Shown: positions 1 through 9,209 of the stretch, in pieces
How the letters are laid out: the number at the start of each line of letters is the position of its first letter
Position numbering within the stretch: position 1 is the stretch's first letter
Assembly: GCF_040730185.1 (NCBI RefSeq)
Contig: NZ_CP160402.1
Span: 1,364,001 to 1,428,000, forward strand
DNA length: 64,000 bases
Reading direction: 5' to 3'
Source: Streptomyces sp. Je 1-332
GTDB lineage: Bacteria; Actinomycetota; Actinomycetes; Streptomycetales; Streptomycetaceae
Made by a program: the position numbers and the translations under genes
Notes under the pieces: generated by a model
What the model saw: only the letters and a program-made list of their open reading frames with translations
Database searches by the model: none
Told to the model about the DNA's origin: nothing

Positions 1-1997
1 ACCGGCAACGGCGCTCCGTACAGCTGTCCCTCGTCCCCGTCGAATGGGGCGGCTACAAGATCAATCTCCTGGACACCCCCGGGTACGCCGATTTCGTCGG
101 CGAGTTGAGGGCCGGTCTGCGCGCCGCGGACGCGGCCCTTTTCGTCGTTTCGGCGGCCGAGGGCATCGAGGGCATCACCGGCGCGACCCGCATGGTGTGG
201 GAGGAGTGCGCGGCGGTCGGCATGCCGCGGGCCATCGTGGTCACGCACCTGGAGTCGGCCCGCGCGGACTTCACCGCGATGACCCGCACCTGCGCGGACG
301 CGTTCGGCGCCGACGACCCCGACGCGGTGCTTCCGCTCTATCTGCCGCTGCACGGCGCCGAGGGACCGGACGGGCACGCTCCGGTGACCGGCCTCGTGGG
401 CCTGCTCTCGCAGCGGATATTCGACTACGCGTCCGGCGAACGGAAGGAGTCCGAACCTGGCGACGACCAGCTCCCGCTCATCGAGGACGCCCGCAACAAA
501 CTGATCGAGGGGATCATCGCGGAGAGCGAGGACGAGTCGCTCATGGACTGCTATCTCAGCGGCGAGGACCTCGACTTCAAGACCCTGGTGGAGGATCTGG
601 AACGGGCCGTGGCACGCGGCATCTTCCACCCCGTGCTCGCGGCGGCCCCCGCCGCCGACGGCGCCCGGCAGGGCATCGGCACGGTGGAGCTCCTGGAGCT
701 GATCACGGGCGGTTTCCCCACCCCCCTGGAGCACCCGGCGCCCGCCGTCACCACCCCCAGCGGCAAGGCGCGGCCCGCGATCACCTGCGACCCCGCGGGA
801 CCACTGGTCGCCGAGGTCGTGAAGACCGCGTCCGATCCCTACGTGGGGCGCGTCTCGCTCGTACGCGTCTTCTCCGGCACCCTGCGGCCCGACGAGACCG
901 TGCATGTCTCGGGGCACGGCCTGGCCGACCGCGGCCACGAGGACCACGACGTCGACGAGCGTGTCGGAGCGCTCTCCTCGCCCTTCGGCAAGCACCAGCG
1001 CCCGCTCAGCAGTTGCATCGCCGGCGATCTGGCCTGCGTCGCCAAGCTGAACCGCGCCGAGACGGGCGACACCCTCTCCGCCAAGGACGACCCCCTCCTG
1101 ATGGCGCCCTGGGACATGCCCGACCCGCTCCTGCCGCTCGCCATCGAGGCGCACAGCAAGGCGGACGAGGACAAGCTCTCCCAGGGGTTGTCCCGTCTGG
1201 TCGCCGAGGACCCGACGATGCGCCTGGAGCAGAACCAGAACACCCACCAGGTGGTGCTGTGGTGCCTGGGCGAGGCGCATGCCGATGTGGCCCTGGAGCG
1301 GCTGCGCAGCCGGTACGGCGTGCAGGTCGACGTCGTGCCGCACAAGGTCTCCCTTCGGGAGACGTTCGCGGGCAGGTCGGCCGGGCGGGGCCGTCATGTG
1401 AAGCAGTCCGGCGGCCACGGCCAGTACGCGATCTGCGAGATCGAGGTCGAGCCGCTGCCGGGCGGCAGCGGCATCGAGTTCGTCGACAAGGTCGTGGGCG
1501 GCGCCGTGCCCCGGCAGTTCATCCCGTCCGTCGAGAAGGGCGTGCGCGCGCAGGCCGCGAAGGGTGTGGCCGCGGGGTACCCCCTCATCGACGTACGCGT
1601 CACGCTGCTCGACGGCAAGGCGCACTCGGTGGACTCCTCGGACGCCGCGTTCCAGACGGCGGGCGCGCTCGCCCTGCGCGAGGCCGCGGCAGACGCGCGG
1701 ATCCATCTTCTGGAGCCGGTGGCCGAGGTGCGGGTCCTGGTCGGCGACGACCACGTGGGTTCGGTGATGAGCGACTTCTCGGGGCGCCGCGGCCGGGTGG
1801 TGGGCACCGAGCAGGCGCCCGGCGGGCGCACGCTGGTGCGGGCCGAGGTGCCGGAGATCGAGATCGGGCGGTACGCCGTGGATCTGAGGTCGCTCTCGCA
1901 GGGCACCGCGCGCTTCAGCCGCAGCTACGCACGCCACGAGCCCATGCCGCCACAGCTCTCCGAGAGGATTCGTGAACAGGCCCAGGGCATCTCCTAG
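1..1997 (+). CDS. EF-G-like translation factor (EF-G2 type), 5' end outside window
   Basis: This is the 3' part of a translational GTPase related to elongation factor G; about 664 residues are visible and the first full codon is at base 3. The switch II motif DTPGYADFVGELRAGLRAAD is at the start, so the P-loop lies upstream of the window. EF-G domains II to V follow, including the domain IV stretch SGGHGQYAICEIEVEPLPGG and a C-terminal region ending near FSRSYARHEPMPP. The base-specificity motif G4, NKxD in ordinary EF-G, reads THLE here, a degeneration I associate with the actinobacterial EF-G2 branch. It is therefore probably not the main translocase. The visible length fits a protein of about 730 residues. 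Ribosome association is inferred from family only. Confidence 0.9.
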   Translation, partial: RQRRSVQLSLVPVEWGGYKINLLDTPGYADFVGELRAGLRAADAALFVVSAAEGIEGITGATRMVWEECAAVGMPRAIVVTHLESARADFTAMTRTCADAFGADDPDAVLPLYLPLHGAEGPDGHAPVTGLVGLLSQRIFDYASGERKESEPGDDQLPLIEDARNKLIEGIIAESEDESLMDCYLSGEDLDFKTLVEDLERAVARGIFHPVLAAAPAADGARQGIGTVELLELITGGFPTPLEHPAPAVTTPSGKARPAITCDPAGPLVAEVVKTASDPYVGRVSLVRVFSGTLRPDETVHVSGHGLADRGHEDHDVDERVGALSSPFGKHQRPLSSCIAGDLACVAKLNRAETGDTLSAKDDPLLMAPWDMPDPLLPLAIEAHSKADEDKLSQGLSRLVAEDPTMRLEQNQNTHQVVLWCLGEAHADVALERLRSRYGVQVDVVPHKVSLRETFAGRSAGRGRHVKQSGGHGQYAICEIEVEPLPGGSGIEFVDKVVGGAVPRQFIPSVEKGVRAQAAKGVAAGYPLIDVRVTLLDGKAHSVDSSDAAFQTAGALALREAAADARIHLLEPVAEVRVLVGDDHVGSVMSDFSGRRGRVVGTEQAPGGRTLVRAEVPEIEIGRYAVDLRSLSQGTARFSRSYARHEPMPPQLSERIREQAQGIS

Positions 1998-2129
1998 TTG
2001 AGGGCTTCCGGCGGGGCGCACGGATGCGCCCTGCCGGATGTCGGTGCGCACCGATACGCTGATGACCTGATCAACAGGTGTGCCAGGCAGGGAAGTCGGG
2101 AAAGCCGCAGCAGCGGAGATATTGCGGCG

Positions 2130-3797
2130 ATGGGGGCGGCAGTGGCGGACGACGTATTCGACTTCAGGCCCGGGGCCCAGGTCCCGCTGTCCGGGGCCGC
2201 GGGACAGACGGCGGCGACCCACGCCCTGGCGTCGGCCGCGTACCGCGACGACAAGGTGTCGAAGATCCTCGAAGCCAACAACGAATGGCACAAGTCCGAG
2301 GTGAAGGTAGGCCTCTGGTCGCTGTTCGCGCCGAACCTGGGCGAGGCGTTCGCGCGGGCCGTGCAGGTGCGGATGCTCGGCGGCGCCCGGAAGCCGCTGA
2401 TCCAGTCCTTCGGCATGGAGCCGCAGTCGATCGTCGAGCACTGCCTCGCGGCGAACAACATCCGTAAGGAGCGCGACCGCTGGCTCACCGTCGTGATGGT
2501 GCTGTGCGGGCTGCTCTTCCTGCCCGGACTGCTCCTGTGGCTGCTGCTGTTCTCGATCAAGCAGGCCGTGGTGAAACGGGACAACAAGCGCGCGAGCGCG
2601 ATCGCGACGGCCGTCCTGGTCGCCGTGGGCGTCCTCGCCGTGATCTTCCTCATCAAGCTCCCGATCGGCGGCCTCCTCGGCTGGTACATCCGCGCGGCGA
2701 TCGTCGTCCCCGTGGCCGGCTGGTTCTGGGCCAAGCTGATCGCCGAGCGCACCGCGCGGGACCTGCGCGACCGCTGGGCGAGCCTGCTCGCGGGCGGCGG
2801 CATCGGCGCCAAGATCCCCGAGGCGGTGCCGGGCAGCCCCGGCGAGACGGCCGCCGAGCAGCTCCGGCAGGGCCTTGCACGCCTCTCCGCCGAGCAGCAG
2901 AGCAACTCGGTCTTCTACGCAGGCCCCAAGGGAATACTGGGCATGGGCACGCGCTGGGGCAGCTGGCAGCTGGCCGAGGAGCTGGTCTCCGCCAAGGAGG
3001 GCACGGAGATCCACCCGTTCCGCAGCTGGGACGTCATACGGGCCGTGCACGACCAGCTGCGCATGCTGGAACGCGGCCCGCTGCACACCGGCGGCTTCCC
3101 GACCCCGTCGATAAAGCACTGGATCGTCTCCCCCATCGGGGAGAACGCCAAGGCGGTCGCCCGCCCCGGCGGCACGGAGGTCGAGGCCTATCAGGTCCGT
3201 GGCCACGAGATACAGCGGATCTGCAACGAGCAGCAGTTCGGAAGCGGCAACCGCCACTATCTCGGCGTCCAGTTCACGCTCTGGGACGGCCAGTTGGTCA
3301 TCACGATGCTGATCACGGTGACCGTCCTGCACGAGACCCTGCGCATCGAGGTCACCGGCCACGCGCTCGGCCCGGTCCACTCGCTGTTCACCAGCAAGCC
3401 CGACCCCAAGGTCAAGAAGGTCGCCAAGCCCATCAAGTTCTGGGAGACCACGGAGCGCAAGCTGCCGCTGGTCGGCGCCGACGAGGTCGTGCGCCTCGCG
3501 GTGCGGGCGCCCTTCACGTGGTATCCGCCGGTCCTGGACCATCTCGGCGGCAAGCTGGTCCTGCCCGAGCCGTTCGGCCTGCGGCACGCCTGGGCGGACA
3601 AGCCGTGGCGCCACCGCTTCATGGCCGACGACGCGCTGCGCGCGGCCACCCCGGTGCTCCGCGTCGTGCACTCGGCGGCCATCGGGGTGCTCGCGGAGAA
3701 CGGCGTGGACACGGAGAAGTTCGGTACGCGTTCCGGCTTCCTCAGCGTCGCGGTCCAGGACCCGATGCCGAGGAAGGCGGACGTGTACGACGCGTGA
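2130..3797 (+). CDS. Conserved membrane protein of unknown function
   Basis: A 555-residue protein with no function I recognise. A soluble N-terminal region of about 120 residues is followed by three hydrophobic segments at roughly residues 121-145, 152-178 and 185-205, then a long soluble C-terminal domain of about 340 residues. The reading frame stays open upstream to a TTG at 1998. I chose ATG 2130 because GGAG at 2115-2118 precedes it at suitable distance; GTG 2142 is a second possibility. It lies 132 bases after the EF-G-like gene and ends 6 bases from the convergent HIT gene. The large C-terminal domain probably faces the cytoplasm, but this was not determined. Confidence 0.75.
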   Translation: MGAAVADDVFDFRPGAQVPLSGAAGQTAATHALASAAYRDDKVSKILEANNEWHKSEVKVGLWSLFAPNLGEAFARAVQVRMLGGARKPLIQSFGMEPQSIVEHCLAANNIRKERDRWLTVVMVLCGLLFLPGLLLWLLLFSIKQAVVKRDNKRASAIATAVLVAVGVLAVIFLIKLPIGGLLGWYIRAAIVVPVAGWFWAKLIAERTARDLRDRWASLLAGGGIGAKIPEAVPGSPGETAAEQLRQGLARLSAEQQSNSVFYAGPKGILGMGTRWGSWQLAEELVSAKEGTEIHPFRSWDVIRAVHDQLRMLERGPLHTGGFPTPSIKHWIVSPIGENAKAVARPGGTEVEAYQVRGHEIQRICNEQQFGSGNRHYLGVQFTLWDGQLVITMLITVTVLHETLRIEVTGHALGPVHSLFTSKPDPKVKKVAKPIKFWETTERKLPLVGADEVVRLAVRAPFTWYPPVLDHLGGKLVLPEPFGLRHAWADKPWRHRFMADDALRAATPVLRVVHSAAIGVLAENGVDTEKFGTRSGFLSVAVQDPMPRKADVYDA

Positions 3798-3803
3798 GGC
3801 GCG

Positions 3804-4355
3804 TCAGCGCGCGGTGGGCCAGGCGTCCGCCAGCATCTTGCGGGTGTCCGCGAGCAGCTGCGGCAGGATCTTCGTGTGGCCGACGACCGGCATGAAGTTC
3901 GTGTCCCCGCCCCAGCGGGGCACGATGTGCTGGTGCAGATGCGCGGCGATGCCGGCGCCCGCCACCGTGCCCTGGTTCATGCCGATGTTGAAGCCGTGCG
4001 CGCCGGAAGCGGCCCGCAGCGCCGTCATGGCCTGCTTGGTCAGCTCACCGAGCTCGGCCGTCTCCTGGGCGGTCAGCTCCGTGTAGTCGGCGACGTGACG
4101 GTAGGGCACGACCATCAGGTGGCCGCCGTTGTACGGGTAGAGGTTGAGCACCGCGTACACCCGCTCGCCGCGCGCGACGACCAGACCGTCCTCGTCGGAT
4201 TTGGCCGGGATGGAGCAGAAGGGACAGCCGTCGTCGGCGCCCGGACCGCTCGGCTTGTTCTCGCCCTGGATGTACGCCATCCGGTGGGGCGTCCACAGGC
4301 GCTGGAACGCGTCCTGCGTCCCCACTCCGATCTGCTGCTCCGGCTCACTCGTCAT
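3804..4355 (-). CDS. HIT-family nucleotide hydrolase/phosphorylase
   Basis: A 183-residue histidine-triad protein. The signature HLHQHIVPRW (HxHxHxxP type) near the C-terminus supplies the catalytic histidines, and the upstream run FNIGMNQGTVAGAGIA fits the same fold. The N-terminal sequence CPFCSIPAK resembles the zinc/nucleotide end of Ap4A phosphorylase-like HIT proteins. Likely substrates are dinucleoside polyphosphates or AMP-conjugates. The start at ATG 4355 (MTSEPEQQ) is preferred; an in-frame ATG at 4367 would add four residues. Neither start has a clear ribosome-binding site, so a leaderless message is possible. It is divergent from the channel gene across about 80 bp. Confidence 0.88.
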   Translation of the reverse strand: MTSEPEQQIGVGTQDAFQRLWTPHRMAYIQGENKPSGPGADDGCPFCSIPAKSDEDGLVVARGERVYAVLNLYPYNGGHLMVVPYRHVADYTELTAQETAELGELTKQAMTALRAASGAHGFNIGMNQGTVAGAGIAAHLHQHIVPRWGGDTNFMPVVGHTKILPQLLADTRKMLADAWPTAR

Positions 4356-4434
4356 GCTGTGCAGCATATGACTTAGCCCGATCGAAGCGTGTCGGCGGGG
4401 CGCCCGCCGACTCCTCGGCCGCGAAGCTGGGCCG

Positions 4435-5103
4435 ATGACCGATGAAGGCCGTCAGGCCCGCTGGGAGAACCGCACGGAGGCACCGCTCGCCGTGGCCTCG
4501 CTGCTCTACCTGACCTCGTACGCGGTCCTGGTCCTGGCCGCCCCCGGGCCGCCAAGGGCCTGGCGCGACCTCTGCCTGGCGGTCCTCTTCGCCGCCTGGG
4601 CCGCGTTCGCCGTGGACTACGCGGTGCGGTGGCGGCTGAGCGGGCAGGGCGCGCGCTTCGTGCGCACCCACTGGCTGGACGCTCTCGTGGTCGCCTTGCC
4701 CCTGCTGCGGCCGCTGCGTCTCGTGCACGTCTACGAGGCCGTCCAGCGCAGGCGCGGAAGGCCGCGTCTGGCGTTGCACGCGCGCGTGGTCACGTACGCC
4801 GGTCTTTCGGCGCTGCTCATCGGCTTCACCGGGGCGCTGGCCGTCTACCAGCACGAGCACACGGCTCCGGGGGCGACGATCCGTACCTTCGGGGACGCGG
4901 TGTGGTGGACGTCGGCCACGCTCGCGACCGTGGGCTACGGCGACGTGACGCCCGTGACGCCGCTGGGGCGCGTGATCGCGGTGGGCCTGATGCTCTGCGG
5001 TCTGGCGCTGCTCGGGGCGGTGACGGGGTCGTTCTCGTCATGGCTGCTGCAGGTGTTCGCGCGGGAGGGCCCGGAGGACGACGTGAGGCCCCCGGGACGC
5101 TGA
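4435..5103 (+). CDS. Potassium channel-family membrane protein
   Basis: A 222-residue protein with the K+ selectivity-filter sequence TVGYGD (in TLATVGYGDVTPVTPLGR) between two C-terminal transmembrane helices, typical of the two-TM ion-channel pore domain. Two or more further hydrophobic segments precede it (LAVASLLYLTSYAVLVLAA and LCLAVLFAAWAAFAVDYAV), so the layout resembles a shortened six-TM voltage-gated-type channel. The S4-like part (VALPLLRPLRLVHVYEAVQRRRGR) is rich in arginine. No RCK/TrkA regulatory domain follows. The stop codon lies in the loop of a strong hairpin. Voltage sensing is an inference. Confidence 0.87.
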   Translation: MTDEGRQARWENRTEAPLAVASLLYLTSYAVLVLAAPGPPRAWRDLCLAVLFAAWAAFAVDYAVRWRLSGQGARFVRTHWLDALVVALPLLRPLRLVHVYEAVQRRRGRPRLALHARVVTYAGLSALLIGFTGALAVYQHEHTAPGATIRTFGDAVWWTSATLATVGYGDVTPVTPLGRVIAVGLMLCGLALLGAVTGSFSSWLLQVFAREGPEDDVRPPGR

Positions 5104-5119
5104 ACGTCCCGGGGGCCTC
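5085..5119. terminator. Bidirectional hairpin between channel gene and thrS
   Basis: A perfect 15-bp inverted repeat (5085-5099 with 5105-5119) has a 5-base loop that contains the stop codon of the channel gene. It lies between two convergent genes, so it probably ends transcription from both sides. No T-run follows, which is usual for Streptomyces terminators. Confidence 0.75.
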
Positions 5120-5129
5120 TCACCTCACA

Positions 5130-7106
5130 TCACACCTGTACGCGGCTCTCCACCACGTCGATGAGCTTGGCGAGCGCCTGCTCGCGCGGAATGCCGTTCT
5201 CCTGCGAGCCGTCGCGGTAGCGGAAGGAGATCGTGCCCGCGTTCATGTCGTCGTCACCGACGATGATCATGAACGGAACCTTCAGCTTCTGCTGCGTCCT
5301 GATCTTCTTCTGCATGCGGTCGGAGGAGGCGTCCACCTCGACCCGCAGGCCCTTCTTCTTGGCGTCGGCCGCGAACTCCTGGAGGTAGGGGATGTGCGCG
5401 TCCCCGACCGGGATGCCGACCGCCTGGACGGGGGCGAGCCACGGCGGCATCGCGCCCGCGTAGTGCTCCAGGAGCACCGCGAAGAACCGCTCGATCGACC
5501 CGAAGAGCGCGCGGTGGATCATCACCGGGCGCTGCTTGGAGCCGTCCGGCGAGGTGTACTCCAGGTTGAAGCGCTCCGGCAGGTTGAAGTCGAGCTGCAC
5601 GGTCGACATCTGCCAGGTGCGGCCGATGGCGTCCTTGCACTGCACGGAGATCTTCGGGCCGTAGAAGGCGGCGCCGCCCGGGTCCGGGACCAGCGGCAGG
5701 CCCTGCTTCTCGGCGACCTTGCGCAGCGTCTCGGTGGCCTCTTCCCAGACCTCGTCCGAGCCGACGAACTTCTCCGGGTCCTTGGTGGAGAGCTCCAGGT
5801 AGAAGTCGGTCAGGCCGTAGTCGCGCAGGAGGTTCAGGACGAAGGTGAGCGTCGTGTCGAGCTCGTCCGCCATCTGCTCCTTGGTGCAGTAGATGTGCGC
5901 GTCGTCCTGGGTGAAGCCGCGGGCACGGGTCAGACCGTGCACGACGCCGGACTTCTCGTAGCGGTACACCGTGCCGAACTCGAAGAGACGCAGCGGCAGT
6001 TCACGGTAGGAACGCCCGCGCGCATCGAAGATCAGGTTGTGCATCGGGCAGTTCATGGGCTTGAGGTAGTAGTCCACGCCCTCGTCGAGCTGCATGGGCG
6101 GGTACATGCCGTCGGCGTACCAGTCCAGGTGGCCCGAGGTCTCGAAGAGCTTCCCCTTGGTGGCGTGCGGGGTGTAGACGAACTCGTACCCCTCCTCCTC
6201 GTGGCGGCGCCGCGAGTAGTCCTCCATGACCCGGCGGATGATGCCGCCCTTGGGGTGGAAGACCGCGAGGCCCGAGCCGATCTGCTCCGGGATGGAGAAC
6301 AGGTCCAGCTCGCTGCCGAGCTTGCGGTGGTCGCGCTTCTCGGCCTCGGCGAGGAACTCCAGGTGCGCCTTGAGCTCGTCCTTGGTGGGCCAGGCGGTGC
6401 CGTAGATGCGCTGGAGCATCGGGTTCTTCTCGCTGCCGCGCCAGTACGCGGCGGCGTTGCGCATCAGCTTGAACGCCGGGATGTTGCGGGTGGTGGGCAG
6501 GTGGGGACCGCGGCAGAGGTCCTTCCAGCACAGGTCGCCGGTCTTCGGGTCGAGGTTGTCGTAGATGGTCAGCTCGCCGCCGCCCACCTCGACGTCCGCT
6601 CCGTCGTCGCTGGAAGCGGAGCCCTTGATGCCGATGAGCTCCAGCTTGTACGGCTCGTCGGCGAGCTCCTCGCGGGCGGCTTCGTCAGTGACGACGCGGC
6701 GCGAGAAGCGCTGGCCGCGCTTCTGGATCTCCTGCATCTTCTTCTCGATGGCCTTGAGGTCCTCGGGCGTGAACGGCTTCTCGACGTCGAAGTCGTAGTA
6801 GAAGCCGTGTCGGACCGGCGGGCCGATGCCCAGCTTGGCCTCGGGGAAGAGCTCCTGCACGGCCTGCGCCATGACGTGCGCGGTGGAGTGGCGCAGGATG
6901 TTCAGGCCGTCCTCGGAGGAGATCTCGACCGGCTCGACCTCCTCACCGTCCTGGACGGCGTACGCGAGGTCCTTCAGCTCGCCGGCCACGCGGGCGGCGA
7001 CGATGGTGCGCTCGCCGGTGAAGAGTTCGGCGGCCGTAGTGCCCGTCGTCACCACGCGCTCTTCCCGCTCGGAATCGCGTTGGATGATCACACGGACGTC
7101 TGACAC
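5130..7106 (-). CDS. thrS: Threonyl-tRNA synthetase
   Basis: A 658-residue class II aminoacyl-tRNA synthetase that charges tRNA-Thr. An N-terminal TGS domain (about residues 1-65) is followed by the editing domain with [11 protein letters not shown], then the catalytic core with [10 protein letters not shown] (zinc-ligand cysteine), [14 protein letters not shown] (motif 2 region) and [21 protein letters not shown] (motif 3), and an anticodon-binding domain near the end. The length is normal for the family. The start is GTG 7106, preceded by GGAGAAG at good spacing. I see no T-box leader in the 130 bases upstream. Confidence 0.98.
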   Translation of the reverse strand: MSDVRVIIQRDSEREERVVTTGTTAAELFTGERTIVAARVAGELKDLAYAVQDGEEVEPVEISSEDGLNILRHSTAHVMAQAVQELFPEAKLGIGPPVRHGFYYDFDVEKPFTPEDLKAIEKKMQEIQKRGQRFSRRVVTDEAAREELADEPYKLELIGIKGSASSDDGADVEVGGGELTIYDNLDPKTGDLCWKDLCRGPHLPTTRNIPAFKLMRNAAAYWRGSEKNPMLQRIYGTAWPTKDELKAHLEFLAEAEKRDHRKLGSELDLFSIPEQIGSGLAVFHPKGGIIRRVMEDYSRRRHEEEGYEFVYTPHATKGKLFETSGHLDWYADGMYPPMQLDEGVDYYLKPMNCPMHNLIFDARGRSYRELPLRLFEFGTVYRYEKSGVVHGLTRARGFTQDDAHIYCTKEQMADELDTTLTFVLNLLRDYGLTDFYLELSTKDPEKFVGSDEVWEEATETLRKVAEKQGLPLVPDPGGAAFYGPKISVQCKDAIGRTWQMSTVQLDFNLPERFNLEYTSPDGSKQRPVMIHRALFGSIERFFAVLLEHYAGAMPPWLAPVQAVGIPVGDAHIPYLQEFAADAKKKGLRVEVDASSDRMQKKIRTQQKLKVPFMIIVGDDDMNAGTISFRYRDGSQENGIPREQALAKLIDVVESRVQV

Positions 7107-7236
7107 CGGTCTTCTCCTACCTGAAGGGGTCGCGGCAGATCTGCTCCTGCACGCGATACGAATCGTACCGAGCCCGGGGCGCCCATCGCGAAACGGTTAT
7201 CCCCGGGGCCTCAGCCGCGCCCCGCCTCAGACACTC

Positions 7237-8475
7237 CTAGTCCCCGCTGCACGCCTCCTCGAAGAAGTCGAGATTCTCCTGGAGCGACTTCATCAGACGG
7301 TCCTTCTCCCCCTCGTCCACCTGCACCGGCACCACCCCAGAGGCCCCGGTGAGCCGCCGGAACCCGCCCCGGCTCTCGAGCCGGCCGTGCACCCGGATCG
7401 GCAGCCCGACCAGGTGGGCATGGCCCGCGATGCGGTACGACTCCTCGTCGAGCGTCATGCGTACGTGGGGGACGTCGGCGCCCGCGAGCACCCGGACCCG
7501 CACCGTGCCGTCGCCCCGTGGCCCCGACCGCCGCATCCGCACCACGGCCCCCGTGATCCGCACCGGCATCGCGGGTTCGTCCCGCAGATAGCGCGCGCTC
7601 GCCTCCCTGAGCACCGTCAGGTCACCGGGCGAGAACTCGACGGGCTCGGCATCCACGGCGCACCCCTCGGGCACCCCGGCGGCCGGCGCCCACTCCACGG
7701 CGACGCGTGCCCCTTCCGTGCCCCGCACCAGGGCCACGACGGCCTCCGTCAGCTCATGGCTGACGCCCGCCTCGACGGCGCCGTCGAAGGCGTCCATGCC
7801 ACCAGTGGCGCGCTGGTAGTCGACGGCCTCGCGGACCGCGTACAGCGCCTGGTGCAGCCGCACGGCGATGAGCCGCCCGGTCAGGACGGGCACGAACGCG
7901 GTGAGCTGCCGTCCGCCAGGAGCGGGCGCGACCAGGACGCTCTCCAGGGACGCGGCGGCCGGCCCGCGGTGCCGCGCCCCGTAGTACCCGGCACGACCGC
8001 GCGCGGCCAGCGCCCCCGCGAGCAGCATCTGCCGTGCGGCCGCCCGCAGTTGTTCCTCCGCCGTCCAGGTCGCGGCGCCCGCGGGACCGGCAGGGACATC
8101 GCGCCACCAGCGGATCTCGTCGCTGGGCACGGTGAGTCCGACGAGCACGTCACGCGCGGACGGCGACCCGCTGCGCGCCAGGGCGGTGAGCGCCTCGCCG
8201 AGCAGGTCCTCGCAGTCGGGGAAGGCCCTGTTCTCCGGCACGAGCAGACTCGTGCCGCCTCCGCCGGGCCCGGGCGGGGTCCAGCGGGCGTAACGCCCCG
8301 CCGCTCCCCCGCGCCGGCGCCAGCCGTGCCGGCCGAGCAGCGCGCCGAGCACGGCGGGGTCGACCTGCGAGGGCTCGGGAGGACCCAACCGGTCCGTCGG
8401 AGCGGCCCAGTTGCCCGTGGTTTCCACGGGGTGCGGGCGAACGGGGCGTACTGGCTCTTCGATCGGGCGGTGCAT
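7237..8475 (-). CDS. Uncharacterised protein coupled to DUF4365 gene
   Basis: A 412-residue protein I cannot name. The N-terminal half is rich in Gly, Ala, Arg and Pro. The last 120 residues alternate short beta-strand-like segments (MPVRITGAVVRMRRSG, TVRVRVLAGADVPHVRMTL, GLPIRVHGRLESRG), which suggests a small barrel such as an OB-fold; that is inference. The end is acidic (ENLDFFEEACSGD). There are no membrane segments or signal peptide. The start ATG shares one base with the stop of the upstream DUF4365 gene (TGATG at 8473-8477), so the two proteins are probably made in fixed ratio and act together. Confidence 0.8.
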   Translation of the reverse strand: MHRPIEEPVRPVRPHPVETTGNWAAPTDRLGPPEPSQVDPAVLGALLGRHGWRRRGGAAGRYARWTPPGPGGGGTSLLVPENRAFPDCEDLLGEALTALARSGSPSARDVLVGLTVPSDEIRWWRDVPAGPAGAATWTAEEQLRAAARQMLLAGALAARGRAGYYGARHRGPAAASLESVLVAPAPGGRQLTAFVPVLTGRLIAVRLHQALYAVREAVDYQRATGGMDAFDGAVEAGVSHELTEAVVALVRGTEGARVAVEWAPAAGVPEGCAVDAEPVEFSPGDLTVLREASARYLRDEPAMPVRITGAVVRMRRSGPRGDGTVRVRVLAGADVPHVRMTLDEESYRIAGHAHLVGLPIRVHGRLESRGGFRRLTGASGVVPVQVDEGEKDRLMKSLQENLDFFEEACSGD

Positions 8476-9041
8476 CAGGGTCTCCCTCCCGTCCCGACCC
8501 GCGTCATGATCTCGCAGAGGGCCTTGTCGTCGAAGATCCGCGAGGTCGGGACGCGCACGGTCGTCCTGCGCCGGCCGGTCACCTGGTGTCCGGCGAGGTT
8601 GGTCCAGTAGCAGCAGTGCCGCAGGTCGAGCCGGTCATGGCTCGCGCGCAGCCAGTCGTCCTGCGACCGGGGCACGAGCATCACGACCAGGATCTTGTGC
8701 ACCGAGACCGGGGTGCGGGCGAGCTTCTCCAGGTGCGGGTTGTCTAGCGTGAAGGAGAAAGCCGGCCCCGGGGGGTTCGGCGGTATCTGGTAGGTGCACT
8801 TGAGCTGCACCTTGATGGTGACTTCGTCGTCGACCGTGTGCCCGGGGGCGCTGTGGCTGACGTGCCAGTCGATGCCGTTGTCCGGAAAGGGCTGCGAGAG
8901 CGAGCACCCCGCCGCTGCGGCGACGGCGTGCAGATAGCCCACCTGAAGGATCTCCATACAGGCGGTGGTGGCGAGTGTGCCGCGCGGCGGTGCGATCCGC
9001 TCGGGCAGCAGCCCACCCTGTTCGGGCTGCGCGAGCGCCAT
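8475..9041 (-). CDS. DUF4365 protein, PD-(D/E)XK nuclease-like
   Basis: A 188-residue DUF4365-type protein. The conserved pattern NGIDWHV followed by EVTIKVQLKCT matches the D...(E/Q)xK arrangement of the PD-(D/E)XK nuclease fold: Asp in GID, then Gln and Lys in VQLKC. The start at ATG 9041 is supported by GGAAGG upstream; the frame stays open much further upstream but without a plausible start. It overlaps the next gene by one base, and is divergent from a DEDDh exonuclease 168 bp away. DUF4365 domains occur in several antiviral systems, but a defence role here is only a hypothesis. Nuclease activity rests on motif reading. Confidence 0.8.
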   Translation of the reverse strand: MALAQPEQGGLLPERIAPPRGTLATTACMEILQVGYLHAVAAAAGCSLSQPFPDNGIDWHVSHSAPGHTVDDEVTIKVQLKCTYQIPPNPPGPAFSFTLDNPHLEKLARTPVSVHKILVVMLVPRSQDDWLRASHDRLDLRHCCYWTNLAGHQVTGRRRTTVRVPTSRIFDDKALCEIMTRVGTGGRP

Positions 9042-9209
9042 GTCCAACGTGCCTTCCGAACCAGTGAATCCCCGCTTCAGGCCGGTCAACTTCCAAGCCC
9101 TGTACCTCTGTTGTCTCCGGGCCGCGTACAGCGCAAACGGCCCGGGTATCACCGGTGTGGGCAGGGGAGGAAAGCCATCTGCCGGACATGATCGAGGAGT
9201 TGCGTCACT

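Noticed and set aside
44-1975. A 643-residue Arg/Gly-rich frame overlapping the EF-G-like gene
   Set aside because: The EF-G-like frame has all GTPase motifs. The other frame shows strong Arg/Gly/Pro bias typical of an out-of-frame shadow.
4629-7103. An 824-residue open frame antisense to thrS
   Set aside because: The other strand encodes an intact threonyl-tRNA synthetase with all family motifs. Long antisense frames are common in DNA of this GC content. Its protein is low complexity and has no motifs.
7107-7236. T-box leader before thrS
   Set aside because: The 130 bases lack the conserved T-box and specifier arrangement as far as I can read.
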